Assembly (NCBI RefSeq): GCF_035046505.1
Contig: NC_089824.1
Location: 224,334,244 to 224,398,243, forward strand
Length of the DNA: 64,000 bases
Direction: 5' to 3'
DNA from: Tiliqua scincoides
Lineage: Eukaryota; Chordata; Lepidosauria; Squamata; Scincidae
Made by a program: the position numbers and the translations under genes
The notes under the pieces: model-generated
Database searches by the model: none
The model's input: only the letters and a program-made list of their open reading frames with translations
Told to the model about the DNA's origin: nothing
In this document: positions 30,813 to 42,795 of the stretch, in pieces
Layout: every line of letters begins with the position of its first letter
Numbering within the stretch: the first letter of the stretch is position 1

Positions 30813-31336
30813 AAGACTCAAGCCTTTGGATACCTTGGATTGGAAAACATGAAAACTTATGACAATACACTATGCTTTACACCCACAAAGTGATTTGGAC
30901 AGATTGTACTTGCCTGAAAATTGAACTGCAGAGGGCTTTGGCCAGTAAAACAAACAGTGGAGGAAGAGAAAGATGCATTGACTGATTATGGAAAAGAGAG
31001 TCAGGAGCAAGCACTTGTTGAAGTAAAGAATAGGAACTTACTAAAAGCCTAGCAAATGAAACAAGAGTATAAGAAAAATGCTATAAAAATAAGAACTGAA
31101 AACTGGCACAAGAAACCACTGCGTGGCCAATATATAGAAAAGATCAAAGGTAAAATAATTTTTAAAACCTGACTTTGATTAACATCTGGAACTTTAAAGA
31201 AAGAAACAGAATCATTAATATTAGCAGCCAGGAGCAGACTATTCGAACAAATGCAATAACGGCCAGAACTGAAAAATCATCAAATGATGCAACATGCAGA
31301 TTGTGCAAAGAAGCCGAAGAAACAATTGACCATATA

Positions 31337-32553
31337 CAGGTCATCCCTCGTTATCCACTGGGGTTCTGTTCCAGAACCCCTAGTGGAGAAAAATAATCTG
31401 TGAATATAAAAACAATGGGAAAATTGATTGACAGACCCACTTCAGGTTCCCCCCCCCCCCCAATGCTCCTACTGGAATAAGGTCTTGCCTCAGCATCCAC
31501 AGGGGTTTGATTCAGGGACTCCTTGCTGATACCATAAAATGTGTTAAATAAAAGCAGTTTAAAAAAAAAAGTGTGTCCCTTTACAATTGTAGTTTAAAAA
31601 CAGCTTTGCTTACTGTTGTAGAGATAGGTATTGGCAACCTTCAGTCTCGAAAGACTATGGTATCGCGCTCTGAAAGGTGGTTCTGGAACAGCGTCTAGTG
31701 TGGCTGAAAAGGCCGATTCGGGAGTGACAATCCCTTCCACACTGGGAGCAAGTGCAGTCTGTCCCTGGTCTGTCTCCCTGGCTATGGGCCTTCCTTCTTT
31801 GCCTCTTAGCCTCAGACTGTTGGCAAAGTGTCTCTTCAAACTGGGAAAGGCCATGCTGCACAGCCTGCCTCCAAGCAGGCCGCTCAGAGGCCAGGGTTTC
31901 CCACTTATTGAGGTCCATCCCTAAGGCCTTCAGATCCCTCTTGCAGATGTCCTTGTATCGCAGCTGTGGTCTACCTGTAGGGCGCTTTCCTTGCACGAGT
32001 TCTCCATAGAGGAGATCCTTTGGGATCCGGCCATCATCCATTCTCACGACATGACCGAGCCAACGCAGGCGTCTCTGTTTCAGCAGTGAATACATGCTAG
32101 GGATTCCAGCACGTTCCAGGACTGTGTTGTTTGGAACTTTGTCCTGCCAGGTGATGCCGAGGATGCGTCGGAGGCAGCACATGTGGAAAGCGCTCAGTTT
32201 CCTCTCCTGTTGTGAGCGAAGAGTCCATGACTTGCTGCAGTACAGAAGTGTACTCAGGACGCAAGCTCTGTAGACCTGTTGTAGAGAGGCAGTCAGCAAT
32301 TTGAAATGCAAAGGACCCCCTACCTTTGCCTGGCTCAACTGAAGAATGAAATGATTGCTTGCATGACTGTGTCTCTACACCAGTATGAAAAGCAATTATT
32401 TTTTTAAACTGATTTTAAAGGGATGCATTTTTCTCTTTCAGGGAGAAGGGATCCCTCCTAAAAGGATCAGCACATTCCTTCTCATTTGCAGTGGCCATTT
32501 GTTTTGAGTCAAATCCATGCATAAAAAATCTGAGTATAACAAGGTTGGACCTG
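31337..32553. mobile_element. Pogo/Tigger-like non-autonomous DNA element, copy 2
   Basis: Left end CAGGTCATCCCTCGTTATCC and right end, read back, CAGGTCCAACCTTGTTATAC, with TA on both sides, suit a Tc1/mariner-pogo element. A LINE (31625-32275) is nested inside. The remainder is AT-rich and non-coding. Confidence 0.65.
31625..32275 (-). mobile_element. Finger-bearing LINE, 5'-truncated, copy with TSD
   Basis: The minus strand encodes the C terminus of a LINE protein: QVYRACVLSTLLYC, CLRRILGITWQDKVPNNTVL, RRLRWLGHVVRMDDGRIPKD and a final CCHH finger ([20 protein letters not shown]). It is flanked by a 12-bp duplication CTGTTGTAGAGA (31613-31624 and 32276-32287). The clade is uncertain; RTE-, Nimb- and Ingi/Vingi-like elements have similar C termini. 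Confidence 0.85.
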
Positions 32554-32629
32554 TACTTAGTTCCTGCTAGAAGATTGCACAGACTGATTATAAATACAGA
32601 GCAAAAGCCCAGCACACATTGTTGAGCCA

Positions 32630-32648
32630 TTGGGGGGGGGGGGGGGAG
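32630..32648. repeat. Poly-G run
   Basis: About 17 consecutive G at the end of the R4/Dong fragment. Confidence 0.9.
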
Positions 32649-32799
32649 ACACAAATTAGTCCAGCCACCTATCCACCAAACACCAGATGAAACACAGGTA
32701 AGTTTTGAGCCCTCACCAAAAAGCCATGTGGGAGGGATAGTTCTTAATTTCCCTGGAAGATAATTTCATCATTGAGGTGCCACTAAAGAGAAGGCTGCC

Positions 32800-33270
32800 C
32801 CCAGACCACTATCCCTCTAACTTGGGACAGATAGCCTGGACCCAAACTGTGAAAGGCCTTAAAGGTTGCAACCGACATCTTGAATTGGAACTGGAACCAA
32901 ATGGATAGCCAGTGTAGCTACTGAAGCAGTGGTCCAAAGCATCAAGCCATCTAGCCCCTGTGACCACCCAAGCCACCACATTCTGCACTAATTGCAGCTT
33001 CCAAACTATATTCAAGGGTAGCCCCACATGCACCGCATTACAGTTGTCCAGTATTAAGTTATTAAGGCATGGACTACTGTGGTCAAATATGATTGGCTCA
33101 AGTATGGTTGCAGTTGGCACACCGGTTGAAGCTGGACAGATACACTGCAAGCCACCACTGCCACCTGGTTCTCCAGAGAGAACTGCGAGTTCAGCAGCAC
33201 TCCCAGACTGTGCACCTGTTCTTGCAGGAGAGTGCAACCCTGTGCAGAGTGGGCCGTTGACTCAGTACTA
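32800..33270 (-). mobile_element. L2 LINE fragment (reverse transcriptase C-terminal part)
   Basis: Minus-strand words [39 protein letters not shown] and NAVHVGLPLNIVWKLQLVQN match L2-clade proteins. Several frame changes; an old copy. Confidence 0.8.
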
Positions 33271-33295
33271 TGGCCAAACAATATCTACTGATGAT

Positions 33296-34186
33296 AAGAA
33301 CATAAGAACAGCCCCACTGGATCAGGCCATAGGCCCATCTAGTCCAGCTTCCTGTATCCCTCAGTGGCCCACCAAATGCCCCAGGGAGCACACCAGATAA
33401 CAAGAGACCTGCATCCTGTCACCCTCCCTTGCATCTGGCATTCTCACATAGCCCATTTCTAAAATCAGGAGGTTGCGCATGCACATCATGGCTTGTACCC
33501 CGTCATGGATTTTTCCTCCAGAAACTTGTGCAATCCCCTTTTAAAGGCGTCCAGGCCAGATGCCATCACCACATCCTGCGGCAAGGAGTTCCACAGACCA
33601 ACCACACGATGAGTAAAGAAATATTTTCTTTTGTCTGTCCTAACTCTCCCAACAATCAATTTTAGTGGATGTCCCCTGGTTCTGGTGTTATGTGATAGTG
33701 TAAAGAGCATCTCTCTATCCACTCTGTCCTTCCCGTGCATAATTTGGTATGTCTCAATCATGTCCCCCCTCAGGCGTCTCTTTTCTAGGCTGAAGAGGCC
33801 CAAACGCCGTAGCCTTTCCTCATAAGGAAGGTGCCCCAGCCCCGTAATCATCTTAGTCGCTCTCTTTTGCACCTTTTCCATTTCCACTATGTCTTTTTTG
33901 AGATGCGGCGACCAGAACTGGACACAATACTCCAGGTGTGGCCTTACCATAGATTTATTCAACGGCATTATAATACTAGCCGTTTTGTTCTCAATACCCT
34001 TCCTAATGATCCCAAGCATAGAATTGGCCTTCTTCACTGCCGCTGCACATTGAGTAGACACTTTCATCGAGCTGTCCACCACCACCCCAAGATCTCTCTC
34101 CTGATCTGTCACAGACAGCTCAGAACCCATCAGCTTGTATGTAAAGTTTTGCAAATTGATGCACGCTGTTGAGGCCTCGTCCATCA
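33296..34186 (-). mobile_element. CR1 LINE, 5'-truncated, chimeric 5' end shared with 329-1215
   Basis: An open minus-strand frame of 232 codons runs 34184-33486 (DEASTACINLQNFTYKLMGS through GLHKFLEEKSMTGYKP). The 35 bases 34152-34186 are not canonical CR1 and are identical in position to those of the copy at 329-1215. Confidence 0.92.
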
Positions 34187-35734
34187 GGAGAGTGACTGGA
34201 TGGTGACTCTAAGAGGACAGCTGGTCCCAGCTGGTGGACTAGCTCAGGCAGGCTCAGGGGCACCAGCGTGTGCACACACACAGAAACCACCACTCCCCAC
34301 TGCCATCTTCTACAAACAGGGTGCTGGGGGGGTACCCAGGGTCACTGTCTCCATCCTTGTTTTAACTTCTGCCCCACTCGAGAGCCTGGCAGCTTTGGTT
34401 TCATTTGGAAAGATGCTGTTTATGTTCCTCAGCCATCAGAGATGCTGCCTTGGACCAAGAGGAAGAGGAGCCACCAGGGACTGCCCTCACCCAGGTCCCC
34501 TGCAGAGCCTCCGCACCAGGGCAAGGGTGGCAGAACTCACAGCACTGGGGGGGGGGCTTCTTTCCTGGCACACAGTAAGATTCCAGCCAGGCTTGGGCCT
34601 GAGTCAAAACCAAGAGGAAGTCGACATCTTCCACACATGATGGCAGCTCAGCAGCACCAGCGCTCAGGTTCCCACGTCAAAGCTGGCCTGTGCAACGGGG
34701 CAGCAAGGCTCCCGGTCTGGGGGAAGCCACTCTCTTCTCTGTGCCTTCCAGAACAGTGGCCCTGTGGGGCATGTCTACTCAGCTCCTTCCTCCAGTACCG
34801 TTTTGCCTGCCTGGAGAAGGCAAGAGGGCAGACCAGGTGACTAAGGTCTCCTGCCGACAGAATGAGCCGTGATTTCACTGGAGGTTGGCTGTGTGCTGTC
34901 ATGACAGCACCGCCTGTTGATGAGGAGGGCAAGATGTGCTCTTTAAATGACAGCAGGCTCTCATCAGAAGGAGCCAGGACTGACTTGTGGCTCCAGCAGT
35001 CTGCAAACGAGGCTTTGACAAGGAGAAATTTGTCCTCATGATGTGCTGGGCTGGGCAGGGTGCAGTGTGTTCGCATGTGCTCCATGCAAAGCATGTGGTG
35101 GCCTCCTGGCCTGCGAAGCAAGGAAAAACCATTGCCCTTCCAGGTGACCTCAGGGACTTTCAGCTCAAGCCACTCCCCAAGGTAGGTGCACCAGCAAAAG
35201 TTCATTGACTGACGTGGCCCTGAAGCCAGCAGGACACCAGACAACCGGAGGCGGAGAGGAGTGGGAACAGGCAGGGGCGGAGAGGAGTTGTTGTTACACA
35301 TCAGATCCTAACCCCGTTCCTAACTTGGTGAGGGCACTTGGCGCACCCGGGGGGCACTGGGCTCCCACAATCCGTACAGCATAACATCTTGTCAGCGATT
35401 GTCATCAGAAATGATGAGAGCCCAGCTCTCATCCCTAACCACCCCAACAGGCAGCAAGGACCGTGTGCCCCCCCAGGTCGGCGCAGGGGAGAAGGGACTC
35501 CCACGCCACTCCAGGTGGATGCCGCACCTCTCCCCCCTCCCACCCACCCCATGCATCAGGATTCTCACACGTCTCTGCTGTCAATCACATGGCCCAAACA
35601 TTCCTTCCTTCTGCAATAGCCGGGAGCAGGGAAGTGCCTGCTCTCCCTTTGGGGGAATGCCAGGCTCCAACCATTGGTTCTGCTGGCCAAACATTCTTCT
35701 GAACCCTGCTGATTCTTCAGGACTGCACCTTTGC
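34187..35734. other. Intergenic DNA, nothing recognised
   Basis: Several open frames overlap on both strands, none with recognisable homology or splice context. Confidence 0.35.
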
Positions 35735-36130
35735 CACATGGGGGGGGGGTTCCCTGGACAGGGAGAGGCAATCTTCTGAGGCACAACATGCTTGCCCCAA
35801 ACAGGGTGTCACTGCCTGTATCCCCTGGAGGCACCAGAAGCAAGCGTGTGTCTCCACCCAGATGATGGTGTGGTCAACTCTGTGTTTCTCCTTGTTCCCT
35901 GCTGTGGCAGCTGTTCCACAGGCAAAGACACCAGGCAGATCCCAAGGAAAGCCGACAGCCAGCCTGCCCGCCTGCTTGCAGTCGCCAGTGTGGGCTCAGC
36001 TGCTGCTGAGCTGCTGCTTCCAGGCAGGCCCCTGTGGCTTGGCAAACTCCAGTGCGCTGACTGGTGCAGCCAGACCTCACAGGCACCTGTGACCTGGGAG
36101 TCAGTTGGACCCCTTGCGCTATCCTTGCAG
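35735..36130. repeat. Unnamed dispersed repeat, copy 2
   Basis: It shares ordered blocks with 25966-26590, including CTGGAGGCACCAG, GTGTTTCTCCTTG, CCACAGGCAAAGACACCA and GGCAGGCCCCTGTGGC versus GTCAGGCCCTTGCGC. Confidence 0.6.
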
Positions 36131-36949
36131 CGCCTTCCCACAGGTGTCAGCAGGTGCGACTGCTGCGGCCTGCTTGCTCATTCCTCGTGGCCAGCAAGGA
36201 GGCATCACTTCAGCAGTGGGCACTCAGTGGTGCTGTGCCTGCCCCCCTCTGCTTGGATCACCTGGTGGGGCTTCTCTGGCCAGCAGCTTTGGGGCTGGGT
36301 GGACGTGGCCACTGGCTCCTTGGTGTCTGGACTCTGCTCCATGGCGGTGTCAGGGTTTTCTTGCAGGCTGGGGGTGTTACTGGGAGAGCCTCTGCCAGTG
36401 TGACTGTGAGGGCAGCACCAGTCTGGCATTGCCTGGATGGGCTTAGGATGCAGCGCTCATTCCGCTGGTATGGGATCTGAGCAGGATCAGGCCATGCTTG
36501 TGTAGCACAGGCCAGGCAGGCAGGAGCAAGCAAGGGCAAGCAAGGAAACAGGTCATGTGACACGTGTGCACAAGCACGCGCACACACGGGTTGGGGCATT
36601 TTCAGACATGACACATGTCATTCTCACACATCTCCCTCCATGTCGTGATTCCACTTATGAGGACGTGCGTTTGGTCAAAGAACTGCCCTCTTTTCCTTGC
36701 CTGCGTGTCACGCGGCCAGACCTCAGAGCAATGGGAATAGGCTCCCTGTCGCGCTGCACCACTTGCCAGCACATTGACCCAGGTGCTGTGAGGCATAAGG
36801 GAGCTCTTTGGCTGTGGCTGCAGAGGCAGATGGACTCTGATCCAGGACAGACCTGAGTCCTGACCAAGCACCTTTCTGTCCAGAATCAGATGCAGTTAGG
36901 TGAATGGTTGGGGCAGGACTGAGGGGTCCAGGTGGCTTCCTGAGGGCCT

Positions 36950-38090
36950 GCTACTAGAGCTGGCAACTCACCCACTGCTCTGGTTGCCCTCTGGAATGGG
37001 GAAACGGCTTCACAGAGCAGAGGGTGGGACTGCCCTGTGAGACCTCGGCCAGGCCACAGAGTCCAGTCGGCTCCTTGGTTTACTGAGGAACTTCAGGCAG
37101 CGGAAAAACTGGGCAGACGTGGGGCGCAGCTGACTGGACACAGGCCAGAGTGCAACCGAGTGCCTGCTCTGCAGCAGGGATGGCCGCTCAGAAGGACTTC
37201 TCTGTAGAGTGTCCTCCACAGGAACCCTTCCACATTGTGTGGGGCTGGTTTCATGCGCTGAGATCGAGGAGGTTCTCCCAATGCACACTGTGATGCATTC
37301 ATGAAGCGCTTTGCAGATCAAGTCACCCAGAATCAACTCAGCTCGGATTCCGCATGGACTGGAGAGGTCCTTCAGGCAACTGTCTGTCCAGTTATCTGGG
37401 TCTCTTTTCCATTCATATGGCCTGAGGATGTGAACCAGATTCTCTGGAGTGCGAGTCCTGCTGCTGGTCTTCTTGGTCCTTGCTCTGCATGGTTATTACG
37501 ATCTGCCCAGGACTGGCTGAATGAGTGGGGAGGACAATAAATATAACTTTCAGGGGTACTGCCAGAAGCCTTAAGGGTTGTGGTGGTTCGCCCTCTCCTG
37601 AAGAAACCTTCTCTAGGCTCAGTGGACCTAGATCATTTCCAGCCAGGGTCCTACCTCCCGTTTTGGGGCAAGGGAGTTCTGAAAGAAGCAAATTGTCTGG
37701 ACCCCTTTCAATCCAGTTTCAGGCCTGACTATGGGGCAGAGACAGCCTTGGCTGCCTTGATTGATGACCTGCACTAAGGACTAGACAGGGGGAGTATATC
37801 CCTGTTGGTCCTGCTGGTCCTCTCAACAGCCTTCAACACCATCAACCGTGGTGGCCAACTGGCTTCTGGACTGACTGGCTGTGTTGGGGTCTGGATGGGT
37901 GCACTCTTTTTGCAGTGGTTCCACACCTTCCAGAAAGATCGGACTGAGGTGGTGAGGCTGCTGGGGAGTACCTGTTCGGCAGCCTGGTCATTGACTTGTG
38001 GGGTGCCAGGGATCTATTCTGTCCCTCCTGATGTTTAATGCCTACTTGAAGCTGCTGGGGGAGGTTGTCAGGGACTTTGAGTGTAGCCTT
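36950..38090 (+). mobile_element. L2 LINE fragment
   Basis: KRFADQVTQNQLSSDSAWTG, LLKKPSLGSVDLDHFQP, GAETALAALIDDLH, VLSTAFNTIN and LGSTCSAAWSLTCGVP mark L2 reverse transcriptase, with several frame breaks. Confidence 0.82.
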
Positions 38091-40455
38091 GTTTTTGTTT
38101 GATTTCCCGTGTTGCCTGCTGCTGTGTCTTCAGAAAAACATCCATTCACGGCACTTGTGTTTTCCATGCTGCCAGCACCCCGCAAGTTCCCAGGCAGCCT
38201 CCTCGGGGAGAATACATGGAAACGCCAGTGGAAACCAGAGTCGGCACCTTGCCCAAGCAGCCCGGTGTGAATGGCGGGGGGGGGGGGGGCCTCCTGTAGA
38301 CCAGAGTGCTGCTTGTTGTGTGAAGCTCCTGAGCCCCCCCAGTCCCAGCCTCAGCGTCTCCAGCCAGGCCCTCTTGTTGACTTGTTTTCCACACTGTGCT
38401 GATGTCTCCCCTTTGTCAACGAAGCTGAGTGATGAATCAGCAACCCTGAGGTGGGCCAGGAGCCAGAAGCCTGACACTGCTGGGGCTGCAGGAGACCAAG
38501 GCTGCAGACAGGAGACTCAGGGAAACCACAAGGCCTCTCCAGGGGGCAGGAGGAGGGCTCCGCTCCAAGCACCGAGGAAAGAGAGGGAGGACTCTCACGG
38601 AAGCTGCTTCCTCAAGAACCAGGCAGCTGCTCTGCCCCCGGCCCACACCAGGCCCAGAGAGCACCGCTCAGGGCATGCGCCCTGAGCACACACGGGCACA
38701 GGTCAGCATGGCCCTCCAATCTGACAGAGGCTGCCTGGACAGACCAAGGAAGTGTTGCCAGCCACTCACTCCCCAGGGAGCAGCACCTGTCCCTGAAATG
38801 AGGAGCCTCCTCCTTTTCCTTCAGGAACCCAGGACAGCACTGAGCTCTGGGGAGGCTGGGCTCATGCACAGCTAGGCCTACCATGGGAGGGGCTTCTTCC
38901 CCAGTTGGGTTTCCACTTTTCTCAAGCTGGCTGTCAAGTTTGAAAGCCATCAAGACAACTAAGCCCAGCAGCAGCAAGAAGCAAAATGCTGAGCAGAAGA
39001 AAACTGAAAAGCCACCCCCGGTTCCCAGAATCACCTGGATGGCCACAGCCCCTGGAAGGTAGCTGACGTTTTCAGAGGGCGTCACACCTGGCAGTCTTGA
39101 CAACAGTCCTGTAAGGTAGGACACCTGATATTCCCCTATTGTGGTTGGAGACCTGAAGCAGAAGTGGTGGTGGCTGTCCTCAGTTCCCTGGGCAGCGAAG
39201 TGCCAGGTTGCTCTGGGTCCCAGGCAGGCAGGCCCACTGGACACACCTGCCACTGGGGGCTCCAGGGCCAGTCTGGCCAGTGCCAGTCCAAGTCTGGGGT
39301 GGAGGGGAAGTCTGACAGAGCCTGAGCCATGGCTCGACACAGCTCTCCTCCCCCTCCCAGAAGTTCTCTTGCACAAGCCCCACTCAATGGGAGCGCCACC
39401 AGAACGTGGTGGTACCGTGGGGCGCGGGGAGACAAACAGCAGCGCGGCTCCTGGGTCGGGGTTCCTTCCATGGGGTCACCAGAACCAAAGGGAAGGCACA
39501 TCTGCAGCTGCTGCAAGTTCTCAGGGTGGTCAGGAGCCTCCACTGCTGCCACCGTTTTGTCTTCGTAGCCGTGTGGTTGGGCAGGTGAGGCAAAGTGAAG
39601 CTGACAAACAGGCTGGAAGTCACCCCAGTGGGTCACCTGGTCAGGTGAAGTCAGCTGGAAAGACCCAGGAAAGTCACCTAGGTCTCCACACTCCTGGCCC
39701 AAGACACACTGCCCACCCGGCACACCAGCGCCTGCTTCTGGAGCTGGAGACTGGCACCAGCTCCCCAGCAGGTTTCCTGACTCTGGAGCTTGGCTCAGCT
39801 GCCTGGGGCCCAGGCATGGACCACAGAGGCCAGCTGGGTCAGCAGCCCTCAGGGCTTCCCTGGCTTAGTGGCAGGAAGGAAGAGGGGACTTGGTAGAGCT
39901 GGGAACACGTCTTGGGAACATGGGGTGGCGCAAGAGCGGGAGAGAAGCTGAGGGCAGATGGTGATGGTGGAGCCAAAGAGGTGACTCACGGGTCTCAGGG
40001 GTGGCACGAGGCAAGAGTGGAGGGGCACAGAGTGGGGGGCTTTCCCAGCCCAGGGCAGGAGCAGCTTCTGCTGGATCTGAGAGTGGCTGAGCCGGTGACA
40101 TGATCTGAGCAATGAGCAAGAGGAACGACCTTGGCAGCAGCTGCAGGGTGGGGAGGAGGTGAGAGAAGCAAGACGAGCTGGAGGAGGACAAATCACTGTG
40201 AGAAACGATCAGGGCACCGACTTAGGTTTCTGCTGAGGGGGCAGAGAGGAAGGGCTGTCCTTTTGCAGGGTTGCAGAGAGAAGGACCTGCTAAGACAAAG
40301 ACAAGGCATGATGTCTGTTCAAGGAGGTGGGGTGACACTGTCAGAGCAAGAGGAAGGAGAGCTTGGGGTGAGGAGGAAGTCTGAGACATCCTGAGCTGGA
40401 GACGATGAGGAAGCCATCAGGGGCTGAATGCTGGGAGAGAGATCTGGGGTGGAGA
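38091..40455. other. Unique-looking DNA between L2 and CR1
   Basis: Apart from the membrane-segment candidate at 38890-39052, no repeat or gene was recognised. The region is unusually free of the CR1/L2 sequence that surrounds it. A run of 13 G lies at about 38276. Confidence 0.35.
38890..39052 (-). CDS. Candidate exon of an unrecognised single-pass membrane protein
   Basis: On the minus strand an acceptor-like CTACCTTCCAG precedes GAVAIQVILGTGGGFSVFFC followed by SAFCFLLLLGLVVLMAFKLD, a strong transmembrane segment with a basic/polar tail (DSQLEKSGNPTGEE). A possible upstream exon follows TTCTGCTTCAG near 39152. No family was recognised and no full gene model could be built. No gene is expected here from mammalian synteny. 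It could be a lineage-specific gene, a decayed gene, or chance. Confidence 0.22.
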
Positions 40456-40460
40456 GGTAG

Positions 40461-40515
40461 AACATAAGAACAGCCCCACTGAATCAGGCCATAGGCCCAT
40501 CTAGTCCCACCTCAG
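40461..40515 (-). mobile_element. Terminal CR1 tail fragment
   Basis: AACATAAGAACAGCCCCACT to CCCATCTAGTCCC is the last about 55 bases of a CR1 3' end. Confidence 0.75.
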
Positions 40516-40790
40516 GTGGACTGAGCCAGAGCTGAGGAAGACCTGGGGGGAGGACCAGCAGAAGGAGGACTCTGCCCCTCCCAGTTCCCCCTAAACCGGA
40601 AGGAAGAGACCAGACAGGCAGTGATGCAACTGGAATGAAGCAAAACCTGTTTTTTATAGCAGCAGTTGTTTTGCTCAACATCTGACAACACGGCTGCTGA
40701 TGCAAGGGCCCACTGCTCAGGTGTCAATGAGGGAGCCACGTGCATAGAGCCTCCAGGCACACAAGCACCCAGCCTCTGGTACCAAACAGT

Positions 40791-42424
40791 TTAAGAACAT
40801 AAGAATGTAAGAACAGCCCCGCTGGATCAGGCCATAGGCCCATCTAGTCCACCTTCCTGTATCTCACAGCGGCCCACCAAATGCCCCAGGGAGCACACCA
40901 GATAACAAGAGACCTCATCCTGGTGCCCTCCCTTGCATCTGGCATTCTGACATAGCCCGTTTCTAAAATCAGGAGGTTGCGCATACACATCATGGCTTGT
41001 AACCTGTAATGGATTTTTCCTCCAGCAACTTGTCCAACCCCCTTTTAAAGGCATCCAGGCCAGATGCAGTCACCACATCCTGTGGCAAGGAGTTCCACAC
41101 GCTGAGTAAAGAAATATTTTCTTCTGTCTGTCCTAACTCTCCCAACACTCAACTTTCATGGATGTCCCCGGGTTCTGGTGTATGTGAGAGTGTAAAGAGT
41201 GTCTCTCTATCCCAGTGATTTTCAACCTTTTTCATCTCATGGCACACTGACAAGGTACTAAAAATGGTCAAGGCACACCACCAGGTTTTTGACAATTGAC
41301 AAGGCACACCATGCTGCCAGTGGGGGCTCGCAACTCACATTGGCCCTATTAATAAATGACCTTCCACCAAATTCCTGTGGCACACCTGTGAACCACTCGT
41401 GGCACACCAGTGTGCCATGGCACAGTGGTTGAAAATGGCTGCTCTATCCACTCTATCCTTCCCCTGCATAATTTTGTATGTCTCAATCATGTCTCCCCTC
41501 AGGCGCCTCTTTTCTAGACCGAAGAGCCCCAAATGCTGTAATCTTTCCTCGTAAGGAAGGTGCTCCAGCCCAGCAATCATCTTAGTCGCTCTCTTTTGCA
41601 CCTTTTCCATTTCCACGATGTCTTTTTTGAGATGTGGCAACCAGAACTGGATGCAATACTCCAGGTGTGGCCTTACCATCGATTTGTACGACATTACAAT
41701 ATTAGCTGTGTTGTTCTCAATACCTTTTCTAACAATCCCAAGCATAGAATTGGCCTTCTTCACTGCTGCTGCACATTAGTCGACACTTTCATCGACCTGT
41801 CCACCACCACCCCAAGATCTCTCTCCTGATCTGTCACAGACAGCTCAGAACCCATCAGCCTATATGTGAAGTTTTGATTTTTTGCCCCAATGTGCAGGAC
41901 TTTACTTACTTACATTGAAATGCAACTGCCAATTTGCTGCCCATTCTGCCAGTCTGGAGAGATCCTTCTGGAGCTCCTCACAATCACTTCTGGTCTTCAC
42001 CACTCGGAAGTTTGGTGTCATCTGCAAACTTAGCCACCTCACCACTCACCCCTGTCTCCAGGTCATTTATGAAGAGGTTGAAGAGCACAGGTCCCAGGAC
42101 AGATCCTTGGGGCACACCGCTTTTCACCTCTCCCCATTGTGAAAATTGCCCTTTGACACTCACTCTTTGTTTCCTGGTCTTCAACCAGTTCTCAATCCAC
42201 GAGAGGACCTGCCCTCAAATTCTGACTGTGGAGTTTTCTCAGTAGCCTTTGGTGAGGGACCATGTCGAACGCCTTCTGAAAGTCCAGATATATAATGTCT
42301 GCGGGTTCTCCCGCATCCACATGCCTGTTGACCTTTTTAAGGAATTCTAAAAGGTTTGTGAGGCAAGACTTACCCTTACAGAAGCCAGGCTGGTTCTCCC
42401 TCAGCAAGGCTTGTTCGTCTATGG
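40791..42424 (-). mobile_element. CR1 LINE, RT and 3' end, carrying a hAT insertion
   Basis: The minus strand encodes [55 protein letters not shown] and the 3' tail. It is split by a hAT element at 41213-41441. Confidence 0.92.
41213..41441. mobile_element. hAT-type MITE nested in CR1
   Basis: The 229-bp element has ends CAGTGATTTTCAACC and GGTTGAAAATGGCTG (inverted), flanked by an exact 8-bp duplication CTCTATCC (41205-41212 and 41442-41449) of CR1 sequence. Confidence 0.95.
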
Positions 42425-42425
42425 G

Positions 42426-42795
42426 AGCAATCCTAACTGTCAGGTTGGCCCAAGTCCTTAGGAGGGTTGTAAAGCACGTTTGCACCTCCTCGAGGGGAAG
42501 CCAGGCTGGCACTCCAAGAAGCACCAGCCTGCGGAGGTTGACATAAGCCTCCGCGCCGGCTTCCCCTCAGCCACTTGTGTCGGCCCGCCTGCACTGACAC
42601 AAGCAGAAAAGGTAGGTGTGGCGGAGGAGGGAGGGAGGCATCCTGGGTGGGCAGCCCTGGGGATGGGAGGGCAGGGAGCAGGAGACGGGGCTGGGATTCG
42701 GCAGTTATGCCGGATCCCAACCCCCATTCCTGGGGAGAACGGAACGGCTGCAAGCCGCTCCACTCTCCTCGGACTTGTGCCACCTCCAAAGGTCC
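42426..42795. mobile_element. MITE-like element with GCAATCCTA end, copy 2
   Basis: It begins GGAGCAATCCTAACT and shares internal words with 26664-27195. The right terminus is unclear. Confidence 0.45.

Larger units (their letters stand above)
30812..32640 (+). mobile_element. Second R4/Dong-type LINE fragment, split by a DNA transposon
   Basis: The first part, 30812-31336, encodes DLDRLYLP-like, NISSQEQTIRTNAITARTEK and CRLCKEAEETIDHI. The frame continues at 32554 with KIAQTDYKYRAKAQ, the next conserved R4/Dong segment, so 31337-32553 is a later insertion. This protein order precedes that of the fragment at 30464, so these are two copies in tandem. Confidence 0.75.
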
